From positions 12,877 to 76,876 of the forward strand of contig NZ_KV788386.1 of the NCBI RefSeq assembly GCF_001807265.1: a stretch of 64,000 nucleotides of DNA, in the 5' to 3' direction. This DNA comes from Corynebacterium sp. HMSC05H05. GTDB taxonomy: Bacteria > Actinomycetota > Actinomycetes > Mycobacteriales > Mycobacteriaceae. Each line of letters starts with the position of its first letter. Positions within the stretch are counted from its first letter, which is position 1. A program made the position numbers and the translations under genes. Positions 41,248-49,211 of the stretch are shown piece after piece. The notes under the pieces are model-generated. The model was not told where the DNA came from. It did not search any database and saw nothing but the letters and a program-made list of their open reading frames with translations.

Positions 41248-43365
41248 TTAGGCGGGGTTGATGACCGTGTCGGCGTTGTCCATGATGAAGCCAGCATCCA
41301 GGACACCGACCAGGTTGGTCACCTGCTCGTCCTTGTTGCGGCCCAAGCCCGTCGGAGTGATCGTGTTGGTCAGCGAGATGCCGTCCAGCGCGTCGTTGTA
41401 GTCGAGCTTGCCCACGGAGAGCATGGACGCGACCATGCCGTGGTTGTCCGCGCCGTTCTCCGGGTTAGCGCCCGGTGCGAACGGGGTACCAGCCTTGTGG
41501 CCGGAGGGGAACGAACCGGTTGCCTTGCCGTAGACCACGTTGGAGGTGATGGTCAGCACCGACTGGGTCGGGATGGCGTCGCGGTAGAGCGGGATCGCCT
41601 TGATCTTCTGCATCACCGTGTGCACCACCGTGGCGGCGATGTCGTCCGCGCGGTCATCGTCGTTGCCGTAGAACGGGAACTCGCCCTCGGTGACGTAGTC
41701 GACGATCAGGCCAGTCTCGTCGCGGACCGGGGTGACCTTCGCGTACTTAATCGCCGACAGGGAGTCGGCCACGATGGACAGGCCGGCAATGCCGCAGCCC
41801 ATGGTGCGGACAATGTCGGAGTCGTGCAGCGCCATCTCGATGGACTCGTAGGCGTACCGGTCGTGGCAGTAGTGGATGATGTTCAAAGCCTCGACGTAGG
41901 TGCCGACAACCCAGTCGAGCATCTCCTCGTACTTCTGCCAGACCTCGTCGAAGTCCAGCGGACCGTCGCCCTCAATCGGGGTGTGGTCGCCGTCGGTGAC
42001 CTGCTTGCCGGTGACCTCGTCGCGGCCGCCGTTCATGGCGTAGAGCAGGGCCTTGGCGGCGTTGACGCGGGCGCCGAAGAACTGCATCTGCTTGCCCACC
42101 TGCATCGGGGACACGCAGCAAGCGATGGCGGCATCGTCGCCCCACTTGTCGCGGATCTGCTTGTCGGACTCGTACTGCAGCGACGACGTCTCGATGGAGA
42201 TCGCGGCGCAGAATTCCTTGTAGCCCGCCGGAAGTGCCGGATCCCAGAAGATGGTGATGTTTGGCTCCGGCGCCGGTCCCAGGTTGCGCAGCGTCTGCAG
42301 CAGACGGAACGAGGTCTTGGTCACCTGGTGGCGGCCGTCCTCGGAGAAGCCGGCGTCGGTCCAGGTTGCCCAGTACGGGTCGCCGGAGAAGATCTGGTCG
42401 TAGTCCTCGGTGCGCAGGAAGCGAACGATACGAAGCTTGATCACCAGTGCGTCGATGATCTCCTGAGCCTCGACCTCGGTCAGGGTGCCGTTGGCCAAGT
42501 CGCGCTCGAAGTACGCGTCCAGGAAGGGGGAGAGGCGGCCGATGGACATGGCGGCGCCGTCCTGGCTCTTCACGGAGGCGAGGTAGCCGAAGTAGGTCCA
42601 CTGCACGGCTTCCTTGGCGTTGGTGGCCGGGCCGGAGATGTCGAAGCCGTAGTCCTCGGCCATCTTCTTCAGCTTCTTCAGCGCCTTGATCTGCTCGGCG
42701 TGCTCCTCACGGTAGCGGGCCCAGTGCTCGGAGAAGCCCTTCTCCAGGGAAGCGTCCTTCGCCTGCTGCTTCTCCTCGATGAGGAAATCCACACCGTAGA
42801 GAGCCACGCGGCGGTAGTCGCCGATGATGCGGCCACGGCCGTAGGCATCCGGCAGGCCCGTCACGATGTGAGAGGAGCGCGCCGCACGGATGCGCGGGGT
42901 GTAGATGTCAAAGACGGCATCGTTGTGGGTCTTGCGGTACTGCGTGAAGATCTTCTTCACGTCCGGGTTGACCTCTTTGCCGGCCTCCTTGATCGCCTGC
43001 TCAACCATGCGCCAGCCACCGTTCGGCATCATTGCGCGCTTGGTCGGCGTGTCCGTCTGCAGACCAACAACGACGTCGTCGTCCTCCGAGATGTATCCCG
43101 GCTTGAAGGCGTCGATGTCAGCGGGCGTTTCTGTGTCCACGTCGTAGACACGGCGCTCACGCTCGACGGCGAGGTAGTTCTTGTCGAGGTGATCCCAGAG
43201 GCGCAGGGTTTTTTCGGTGGCGCCTTCAAGGAACGATGCATCCCCGTCGTACGGGGTGTAGTTGCGCTGGACGAAATCGCGGACGTCGATGCGTTCCATC
43301 CACGGGCCCGGCTTGAAGCCGTCCCATGCGCGGTTTTCAATTTGCGGCTCTGTCGAAACAGTCAC
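41248..43365 (-). CDS. pflB: pyruvate formate-lyase large chain lacking the glycyl-radical domain
   Basis: 705 residues from GTG 43365, which has GAAGGA 10 bases upstream and matches the E. coli N-terminus (AWDGF...[12 protein letters not shown]); the frame is open to 43422 (724 residues). The two catalytic cysteines C416-C417 in AIACCVSPM agree with C418-C419 of E. coli. The chain follows E. coli PflB to [11 protein letters not shown] and ends about 10 residues later, just before the stretch bearing RVSGYAV. No frameshift remnant of that stretch follows; instead a new start and ribosome site open the small gene. With coenzyme A it converts pyruvate to acetyl-CoA and formate under anoxia. Confidence 0.94.
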   Translation of the reverse strand: MTVSTEPQIENRAWDGFKPGPWMERIDVRDFVQRNYTPYDGDASFLEGATEKTLRLWDHLDKNYLAVERERRVYDVDTETPADIDAFKPGYISEDDDVVVGLQTDTPTKRAMMPNGGWRMVEQAIKEAGKEVNPDVKKIFTQYRKTHNDAVFDIYTPRIRAARSSHIVTGLPDAYGRGRIIGDYRRVALYGVDFLIEEKQQAKDASLEKGFSEHWARYREEHAEQIKALKKLKKMAEDYGFDISGPATNAKEAVQWTYFGYLASVKSQDGAAMSIGRLSPFLDAYFERDLANGTLTEVEAQEIIDALVIKLRIVRFLRTEDYDQIFSGDPYWATWTDAGFSEDGRHQVTKTSFRLLQTLRNLGPAPEPNITIFWDPALPAGYKEFCAAISIETSSLQYESDKQIRDKWGDDAAIACCVSPMQVGKQMQFFGARVNAAKALLYAMNGGRDEVTGKQVTDGDHTPIEGDGPLDFDEVWQKYEEMLDWVVGTYVEALNIIHYCHDRYAYESIEMALHDSDIVRTMGCGIAGLSIVADSLSAIKYAKVTPVRDETGLIVDYVTEGEFPFYGNDDDRADDIAATVVHTVMQKIKAIPLYRDAIPTQSVLTITSNVVYGKATGSFPSGHKAGTPFAPGANPENGADNHGMVASMLSVGKLDYNDALDGISLTNTITPTGLGRNKDEQVTNLVGVLDAGFIMDNADTVINPA

Positions 43366-43465
43366 AGTTGCACAGTCCTTCGTTAAAGCATTTGAGGATC
43401 TCTCGCGGCTGCGCTTGCCCATTTACTTACCCATGTACTTTCAAAGCGCGGGCCGCTCAGAAACC

Positions 43466-43471
43466 ATTGTA
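43466..43471 (-). promoter_or_regulatory. -10 element of pflB
   Basis: TACAAT on the - strand, about 100 bases before GTG 43365. Confidence 0.45.
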
Positions 43472-43505
43472 AGGGATGATTCGGGGCTAATAGTAATACG
43501 ATTGG

Positions 43506-43521
43506 TGTGACGTTGCGCACA
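43506..43521. promoter_or_regulatory. GlxR/CRP-like site upstream of pflB
   Basis: TGTGA-N6-GCACA, one mismatch from the TGTGA-N6-TCACA consensus of the corynebacterial cAMP-binding regulator GlxR. It is centred about 45 bases upstream of the -10, a position fit for activation. Confidence 0.5.
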
Positions 43522-43550
43522 GGTGTCATGGGGTAAAAGGCACGAAAGAA

Positions 43551-43586
43551 CCGGCCCGAAGCCTTTGTAGATAGGCTCTGGGCCGG
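43551..43586 (-). terminator. terminator of ndh
   Basis: CCGGCCC and AGCC (43551-43563) pair with GGCT and GGGCCGG (43574-43586); on the - strand the stem is followed by TTCTTTC. Confidence 0.75.
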
Positions 43587-43627
43587 CTCGGATCGGCGTC
43601 GGCGAAACGCCAGGGGAGGGCGAAGGG

Positions 43628-44965
43628 TTACTTTTCGTTCTCCAGCTCAGGTCCCTCGAGCTGCCCCTCGGTCACAGCCAGGTTGTGGCGGGTGCGCGAG
43701 AACGCGTTGATGGTCCACTCGCTGGCGGCCACAAGACGGTTGCGGGTGCCGGTGAGGAAGGACAGGTGCACGCCCAGCCACATCAGCCAGCCGATGAAGC
43801 CGGTGATTTCCACCTTGCCCATCTTCACAACCGCGTTGAAGCGGTTGATGATGGCCATCGAGCCCTTGTCGAAGTACTCGAACGGGTCGCGGTTTTCCGG
43901 AGCGACGTCGTGCTCGACCTGCTCCTTGATGATCTTGCCCACGTAGGCGCCGGACTGGATGGCCACCTGCGCAACGCCCGGGAGGCGGTCGCGGTTCATC
44001 ATGTCGCCGATGATGAACAGGTTCGGCTCATCGCCCACGGACAGGTCGGCGTTGACCGCAACCTTGCCGGCACGGTCGGCCTCGACACCGAGCTGATCGG
44101 CGATCTGCTTGCCCAGCGGGGAAGCGGCAACACCGGCGGACCAGATCTTGGTCGGGGTGCTGATAGTGGTCTCCTGCTCGGTCTTCATGTCCTTGTAGGT
44201 CACGGAGTCCGCGTCCACGTTAGTCACCATCGCGTTGAGGATGACGGTCACGCCCGCCTTCTCTAGCTCGCGCTGTGCCTTCTTGCCCAGGCGCTTGCCA
44301 AACGGCGGCAGGACCTGCGGCGCGCCGTCCAGCAGGTAGATCTTGGCTTGCTCGGTGCTAAAGGAGTAGCGGCCGGAGGTGAATGCGCGGTGCGCCATCT
44401 CGGCCACCTGGCCAGCCAGCTCCACACCGGTCGGGCCTGCGCCGACGATGACGAAGGTCAGCTCACGCTCGCGCTCTTCCGGCGTCTGCGCCAGCTCAGC
44501 GCGCTCGAAGGCTGCGATGAGGCGGGCGCGGATCTCAAACGCGTGGTCCAACGTCTTCAGACCCGGAGCGTACTGCGCAAAGTGGTCGTTGCCGAAGTAG
44601 GACTGGCCGGCGCCTGCGGCGACGATGAGGGAGTCGTAGGAGAAGGTGGTCTCCTTGCCGCCCTCGACGGAGGTGACGGTCTTCGCCTGAGCGTCGACGG
44701 TCTCCACGGTGCCGCGAACGACGCGGACGTTCTGTTGGTCGCTGAACATCTGGCGTACATCGCCGGTGATCTCGCCGGAGGACATCAGGCCGGTTGCCAC
44801 CTGGTAAAGCAGCGGCGGGAAGAGGTGGTGGTTGGTGTTGTTGATCAGCGTGATGTCGACATCTGCGTCTGCGAGCTCTTTCGCCGCATTCACGCCGCCA
44901 AAACCTGCGCCCACGATGACAACGTGGTGGCGACTACCTTCGGGGCGGTACACCTGAGAGGCCAT
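43628..44965 (-). CDS. ndh: type II NADH dehydrogenase
   Basis: 445 residues; GAGGAGA lies upstream of ATG 44965. FAD motif VVIVGAGFGGVNAAKEL at the N-terminus, a second nucleotide-binding region VIVGAGPTGVELAGQ, and FIIGDMMN are diagnostic. The C-terminal region binds the membrane through amphipathic helices. It passes electrons from NADH to menaquinone without pumping protons, and corynebacteria lack complex I. Placement beside a ufaA-like gene matches C. glutamicum. Confidence 0.94.
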   Translation of the reverse strand: MASQVYRPEGSRHHVVIVGAGFGGVNAAKELADADVDITLINNTNHHLFPPLLYQVATGLMSSGEITGDVRQMFSDQQNVRVVRGTVETVDAQAKTVTSVEGGKETTFSYDSLIVAAGAGQSYFGNDHFAQYAPGLKTLDHAFEIRARLIAAFERAELAQTPEERERELTFVIVGAGPTGVELAGQVAEMAHRAFTSGRYSFSTEQAKIYLLDGAPQVLPPFGKRLGKKAQRELEKAGVTVILNAMVTNVDADSVTYKDMKTEQETTISTPTKIWSAGVAASPLGKQIADQLGVEADRAGKVAVNADLSVGDEPNLFIIGDMMNRDRLPGVAQVAIQSGAYVGKIIKEQVEHDVAPENRDPFEYFDKGSMAIINRFNAVVKMGKVEITGFIGWLMWLGVHLSFLTGTRNRLVAASEWTINAFSRTRHNLAVTEGQLEGPELENEK

Positions 44966-45013
44966 GAGTGATATCTCCTCGGGTTAATGACGATATTAAT
45001 TGGAACGGCATAC

Positions 45014-45019
45014 ATAGTA
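45014..45019 (-). promoter_or_regulatory. -10 element of ndh
   Basis: TACTAT on the - strand about 50 bases upstream of the ndh start. A TTAAT-N6-ATTAA dyad lies in the leader. Confidence 0.4.
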
Positions 45020-45086
45020 CGCGCCCACCAATAAACTGCGCGGGCAGGCTCCGCCGTGGCACCTCATATCTCAGTGCTGCGCGCAC

Positions 45087-45092
45087 TAGCAT
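45087..45092 (+). promoter_or_regulatory. -10 element, leaderless start of the ufaA-like gene
   Basis: TAGCAT lies 7 bases before ATG 45100. Confidence 0.5.
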
Positions 45093-45099
45093 TCGAGAA

Positions 45100-46419
45100 A
45101 TGGCCGAGAGCACTCCCGCGAACATCCCCGCGCACCTTCAACCAGTTGATGCAGACGCGTGGCCGGGGGTGGCCAATATTCCGAAGCCGAGCAGGTTGCG
45201 AACGAGGCTCGCAGAGGCCGGCTTCGCTCGTGCCTGTGCGAAAGCGGGCCTGTCGTTCGAAGGAGACGGCGCAGACATCGCGGTTGAGCGCGCTGAAGTG
45301 TTTCAGCGCGTCGCCGCGAGCGGGTGGGTTGGCCTCGCAGAGGGCTACATGGCAGGAGAGTGGTCGGCAGGGGGTTCGCAGCAGCTTGTCGACGTCCTCA
45401 CGGCCCTCATACGCACCGGCTACTGCCCACGCACCCGCCGCGTGGACGCGGTGCGGCCCGCAACGCCAGGGGAGTTGCCGCCGGATCTGGTTGCTCACTT
45501 TTCGGGCGACGGACTCAGCGCGTTCCAGGGGCATTTCGCCACCGGAGTGGCCACCACGCAACGGGTGCGGATGAAGTCTCATACCAAAGGCGCCGGCAGA
45601 GGTCGCGAGCCCCGCGATCATTTCGTAGACGTGACGGAAATCGGGGCTCCTATGGAGTCTGACAGGGCGGATCTGCAGGACGCGCAAAACCGCAGCGTAG
45701 AATCCCTTTTGGAGAGTCTGAACGTGGTCTCCGGCACGCATCTGTTGGAGTATCCGTCCGGAGGCGGCGCATTAGCGTTCGAGGCCGCTGCGCGCGGGGC
45801 GACTGTCGACGCCGTGACTCGCGATTCGCGTATGTACGCCGCGATGCGCGAGCGGCTGATTCTCACGGGCACAGACGGATCCGTCACCGTGGACCGTATT
45901 GCGGAGGGCCCGGTTGCTGTGGCCAAGCAACGAAGCGGTGTCTACGACGCGGTCGCGAGCATGGAGGTGTTTGAAACCATGCCGCAACGCCAGCAGAGAA
46001 AGTATCTGCTGGCCGTGGACGCGCTGCTTAGTCAGGGCGGGCGAGCAGCCATGCAGACGGTGGTACGTACGCAGGCGTACAACCGCACGGCGGATCTCGC
46101 GCTGGAGTCGCTGCGAGCATATATCTGGCCGGGACTGTATTTCTCAAAGGTCACGGAGATTGGCAAGACAGTCGACCGCGAGACCGATCTGCGCGTCGTG
46201 GCGCAGACGTCGGCGCCGGAGCACCTCGCGGCGTCGTTGCGCCTGCAGCGCGTCACGTTCGACGGCAAGCTGCGCGATGCGGCCGCCGACGGCTACGACG
46301 CCGTGTTCCGCCGTCTGTGGGTGTGGCAGTTCGCGTTGCGTGAGGCGATGGCGCGGCTGGGGATGATCGATCTGGCGCAGATCACGTTCGCGCGGAGAAA
46401 CAGGAGAGGACGCCGCTAG
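45100..46419 (+). CDS. ufaA: UfaA-like cyclopropane-fatty-acid synthase family methyltransferase
   Basis: 439 residues from ATG 45100, set by the -10 upstream. The N-terminal part (VGLAEGYMAGEWSAGGSQQLVDVL) is typical of CfaS/UfaA proteins. The SAM domain begins near residue 205 with LLEYPSGGGALAFEAAARGATVDAVTRD, where the usual GxGxG loop reads PSGGG. It would methylate unsaturated lipid acyl chains (tuberculostearic-type in relatives). The altered SAM loop lowers certainty about activity. Confidence 0.75.
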   Translation: MAESTPANIPAHLQPVDADAWPGVANIPKPSRLRTRLAEAGFARACAKAGLSFEGDGADIAVERAEVFQRVAASGWVGLAEGYMAGEWSAGGSQQLVDVLTALIRTGYCPRTRRVDAVRPATPGELPPDLVAHFSGDGLSAFQGHFATGVATTQRVRMKSHTKGAGRGREPRDHFVDVTEIGAPMESDRADLQDAQNRSVESLLESLNVVSGTHLLEYPSGGGALAFEAAARGATVDAVTRDSRMYAAMRERLILTGTDGSVTVDRIAEGPVAVAKQRSGVYDAVASMEVFETMPQRQQRKYLLAVDALLSQGGRAAMQTVVRTQAYNRTADLALESLRAYIWPGLYFSKVTEIGKTVDRETDLRVVAQTSAPEHLAASLRLQRVTFDGKLRDAAADGYDAVFRRLWVWQFALREAMARLGMIDLAQITFARRNRRGRR

Positions 46420-46569
46420 CGGGAGGCTTGGCCGCCAGAACGTTACTTGACATAATGTACATTATCGGACAGTTATATATGGTGGAACCGTAAAAGGCGC
46501 CGAGCGCTCTTCGCGTCCGACGCCCTTCCATATACCCCTATTATTGTAACGTTACGTAAACGAGCCTAT
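46420..46569. other. AT-rich convergent intergenic region with operator-like palindromes
   Basis: Holds TTGACA (46447-46452), a perfect 14-base palindrome ATAATGTACATTAT (46452-46465), a TATATGG/CCATATA stem (46476-46482, 46528-46534), and AACGTTAC at 46439-46446 and again inside the palindrome GTAACGTTAC (46546-46555). No protein gene is seen. It could terminate both flanking genes or encode a small RNA. Confidence 0.5.
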
Positions 46570-47280
46570 CTACTTGGTCATGTTGATGCGGACGTTCACT
46601 TCGCCTTTTTCGGCGATTTTCGCCGCGACGAGCTCCGGGGTCTCCACGCCGTAGTCCAGACGGTTGATCGGAATGTCGCCGGCGACGATCAAACGGTCGC
46701 CCGAGCGCGCAACATCGAACGCCTGCGTGATGTCGTTAGTCTCGCCGTGGATGGTCAGCTCGCCGGTGAGCTCCACAGTGCCTACAGTGCCGTCATCCGG
46801 TACGGCGGACACGTCCGCCGGCTGGGTCACCGTGAACGTCGCCTCCGGATACTTGTCCGTGTGGAAGATACGGCGACGCACTGACGAGTCGCGCTTGTCG
46901 CTATCGGACGACAGGTGCTGCATGTCGACGGTGATCTCGCCCGCGGTCAGCGTGCCCTCGGCAATCGTCGCAAAGCCTGTGACCGCACGCGTGGACGCCG
47001 AGGTGCTACGGCGTTCGCCCGGCAGCACCTCTTCAAATGTGAACCCGGCGGACGTGACGTTGTCGCCCGGGCGGTTGGTTACCGTCCATTCGCCGTCAAG
47101 CTCCGTGGAGGCTGCGGATACTTTGTCGGCATCGATGCCTTCTGTCTTCACGCCGCCGCCCTTAAACAGGGTCATGAGCAGCGGAATCATTGCCACCAGC
47201 ACCGCCGCGACGATGAAGATAGATACGACAACGATGAGGGTTGTGCGCATCTTTGCGCTGGTTGCCGCGCTTTTTTCCAC
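46570..47280 (-). CDS. YceI-family protein with N-terminal membrane anchor
   Basis: 236 residues from GTG 47280. One membrane helix (about 13-36) follows a basic start; the rest is the YceI lipocalin-like barrel (ELDGEWTVTNR, VDMQHLSSDSDKRD, TDKYPEATFTVT, INRLDYGVETP). YceI proteins bind polyisoprenoid or other lipids outside the cytoplasm; the ligand here is unknown. The zinc-ribbon gene upstream ends 7 bases before it. Confidence 0.88.
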   Translation of the reverse strand: MEKSAATSAKMRTTLIVVVSIFIVAAVLVAMIPLLMTLFKGGGVKTEGIDADKVSAASTELDGEWTVTNRPGDNVTSAGFTFEEVLPGERRSTSASTRAVTGFATIAEGTLTAGEITVDMQHLSSDSDKRDSSVRRRIFHTDKYPEATFTVTQPADVSAVPDDGTVGTVELTGELTIHGETNDITQAFDVARSGDRLIVAGDIPINRLDYGVETPELVAAKIAEKGEVNVRINMTK

Positions 47281-47287
47281 CTGGATT

Positions 47288-47635
47288 TCACCTCAGCCTT
47301 TCAAGTTGCTGGGCTAATTCTACTAATTCGTCACAAAGCGGGGCCAAATCGTCAGGCTTCGCACCTTCGGCGGCTGCCGTGCGGATATCCTCCGCTGCGC
47401 ACCGCAGCGCGTACAGGCGGTCGCGGTACTCTGCGACCTTGTTGCGGTTGAGGATCACCGCGTCCTCGTCAACCGACGTACCGGCCAGCATGGTGCGCTG
47501 TTCGTAGGCGCGCTGCTTGCAGGATGGTCCGCAGTACTTGCGTTTCCGGCCGCGGCCGCGGTTTACGGGAATTTCCTTCCCGCACCAGGCACATGTGGCA
47601 GTTTTCTTGGTAAGGGCACGTAATTTATCCGTCAC
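47288..47635 (-). CDS. small zinc-ribbon protein
   Basis: 115 residues from GTG 47635. TCAWCGKEIPVNRGRGRKRKYCGPSCKQ carries C-x2-C and C-x3-C pairs separated by a basic loop, a treble-clef or ribbon zinc site suited to nucleic acid binding. The second half is helical. A -10 TAGACT lies 8 bases before GTG. The protein is of unknown function; it shares a transcript with the YceI gene. Confidence 0.75.
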   Translation of the reverse strand: MTDKLRALTKKTATCAWCGKEIPVNRGRGRKRKYCGPSCKQRAYEQRTMLAGTSVDEDAVILNRNKVAEYRDRLYALRCAAEDIRTAAAEGAKPDDLAPLCDELVELAQQLERLR

Positions 47636-47643
47636 GGTTATGT

Positions 47644-47649
47644 AGTCTA
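47644..47649 (-). promoter_or_regulatory. -10 element, leaderless start of the zinc-ribbon gene
   Basis: TAGACT on the - strand, 8 bases before GTG 47635. Confidence 0.45.
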
Positions 47650-47678
47650 TTACAACTGTCGATTACGCAAAAGTGCCC

Positions 47679-47710
47679 GGGAACAATTCGCAGAACTGCA
47701 CCGTTATACT
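47679..47710 (+). promoter_or_regulatory. possible SigH-type promoter of rbpA overlapping a SigA -10
   Basis: GGGAAC (47679-47684), 18 bases, then GTT (47703-47705), as in SigH/SigR promoters. TATACT (47705-47710) could serve as a SigA -10 in the same place. Confidence 0.5.
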
Positions 47711-47753
47711 GGAGCGACTGAAAACAAACGGGTTGAAAAGGATGGTGAGTGCC

Positions 47754-48131
47754 ATGGCTGATCGAGTTCTTCGCGGAAGCCGCATGGGCGCAGTCAGCTA
47801 CGAAACGGACCGCGACCACGATCTCGCGCCGCGCCAGATGGCGAAGTACCGCACCCCCAACGGTGAGGTGTTCGAGGTGCCGTTCGCTGACGACGCCGAA
47901 ATCCCCGAGGAGTGGATGTGCAAGAACGGCCAGGTCGGCACCCTCATGGAGGGCGAAGGCGTGGAGTCCAAGCCTGCCAAGCCGCCGCGCACCCACTGGG
48001 ACATGCTGCGTGAGCGCCGCAGCATCGAGGAGCTCGACGTCCTGCTCGAGGAGCGCCTGGAGCAGCTTCGTAAGCGCCGCCGCACCGCCGCCCGCATTGC
48101 CAAGGAGCAGCAGCAGGCCAACGAGAGCTAG
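47754..48131 (+). CDS. rbpA: RNA polymerase-binding protein RbpA
   Basis: 125 residues from ATG 47754, matching the conserved start MADRVLRGSRMGAVSYETDR; an in-frame ATG lies at 47742. The core KYRTPNGEVFEVPFADDAEIP forms the small barrel, and the C-terminal WDMLRERRSIEELDVLLEERL is the sigma-interaction helix. It stabilises the open complex with the principal sigma factor. The upstream SigH-like promoter agrees with sigma-R control of rbpA in Streptomyces. Confidence 0.95.
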   Translation: MADRVLRGSRMGAVSYETDRDHDLAPRQMAKYRTPNGEVFEVPFADDAEIPEEWMCKNGQVGTLMEGEGVESKPAKPPRTHWDMLRERRSIEELDVLLEERLEQLRKRRRTAARIAKEQQQANES

Positions 48132-48153
48132 CTCGCTTTACGACGGCTCACGC

Positions 48154-48196
48154 AAGTGCCCGCCCCCGCGAAACCAATTCGCGGAGGCGGGCACTT
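48154..48196. terminator. bidirectional terminator between rbpA and ppm1
   Basis: AAGTGCCCGCC pairs with GGCGGGCACTT (11 bases, perfect), with an inner GCGAA/TTCGC stem. It serves two convergent genes. Confidence 0.85.
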
Positions 48197-48211
48197 CCCT
48201 ATTGTCGGCTG

Positions 48212-49207
48212 CTACTTCTTGCGCTTGCCGTCGACACCGAGCGCGTGGACCGCCTGGCGGACGGTCTCCTCACCCAAGTAGATCGCGTCGTTCACGCGGC
48301 GGGCGGCGTTAGCCTGGATCTTGCCCAGGTTGGCGTGGTCGATCTCGTGCTTGGCCACCGAGCCGAACTCACCAATGGCGTTGATGATCTGCTCGGGAGC
48401 GTCGGCGGCCTTGCGGCGGACGTCGGAAAGCTTCGAGTGCTCCACGGCGTAGACGAACTGGCGGACAGTCTCAGAGGTCAGGTCCTTGACGAAGGTGGCC
48501 TTGTTCGCGGCGCCCCACTTGGTCACCTCGGCCAGCGAGGCGGTGGCGAAGCTGGCGTCCAGCTTGGACTCGCCGAGCTTGCGGTCCTCAAAGGTGATCG
48601 GCACCTCGCGGATGTCGAAGCCCAGCTTGTCCACCTTGTGCGCGATCTCCACCTGGAAGATGTAGCCCTTGGTGGACAGGGAATCCAGGTCCAACTCCTC
48701 CAGCACTTCGCGCTTGAAGGCGCGGTAGCCTGCTGTCATGTCCGCCACGTCGGTGCCGAGGGCGATGGAGACGTACTGGTTGCCCAGCTTGGACAGCAGG
48801 AAGCGGCTCTTCGGCCAGTTGACCACTTCCCCGCCTTCGATGTAGCGGGAGCCGATGGCCAGATCGGCGCCGTCATCCAGCGCGTCGAGAAGCCTGTGCA
48901 GCTCCTCCGGCGCGTGGGACCCGTCCGCATCCATCTGCACCAGCACCTGGTAGTCACGTTCCAGGCCCCAGTTGAAGCCGGCGCGGTAGGCGGCCAGCAG
49001 GCCGTCCTTGCCGGTGCGGTGCAGCACGTTGACCTCGTCGTGGGCGGCGGCGAGCTCGTCGGCCTTCGCGCCGGTGCCGTCCGGCGAGTTGTCGTCAACG
49101 ACGAGGATGTCCACGGCATCCTTCGTAGCCAGCACGCGCTCGACGATAAGCGGGAGGTTCTCCACCTCGTTGTAGGTCGGAATGATCACCAGAGTCTGGT
49201 TGGCCAC
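48212..49207 (-). CDS. ppm1: polyprenol monophosphomannose synthase
   Basis: 331 residues from GTG 49207 (GAGGAGA upstream; frame open to 49294 inside lnt). GT2-family start TLVIIPTYNEVENL, DILVVDDNSPDGTG and the metal-binding QMDADGSH are those of Dpm/Ppm1. It transfers mannose from GDP-mannose to polyprenyl phosphate, the donor for lipoarabinomannan and protein mannosylation. The catalytic domain ends near residue 225; about 100 further residues form an amphipathic helical tail not found in short Dpm enzymes. It lies 4 bases after lnt, its fusion partner in M. tuberculosis. Confidence 0.93.
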   Translation of the reverse strand: MANQTLVIIPTYNEVENLPLIVERVLATKDAVDILVVDDNSPDGTGAKADELAAAHDEVNVLHRTGKDGLLAAYRAGFNWGLERDYQVLVQMDADGSHAPEELHRLLDALDDGADLAIGSRYIEGGEVVNWPKSRFLLSKLGNQYVSIALGTDVADMTAGYRAFKREVLEELDLDSLSTKGYIFQVEIAHKVDKLGFDIREVPITFEDRKLGESKLDASFATASLAEVTKWGAANKATFVKDLTSETVRQFVYAVEHSKLSDVRRKAADAPEQIINAIGEFGSVAKHEIDHANLGKIQANAARRVNDAIYLGEETVRQAVHALGVDGKRKK

Positions 49208-49211
49208 GGCG

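Noticed and set aside
41230..43386. 718-codon open frame on the + strand antisense to pflB
   Set aside because: It mirrors the codon bias of pflB on the other strand, has no ribosome site and shows Val/Gly/His-rich repeats typical of high-GC shadow frames.
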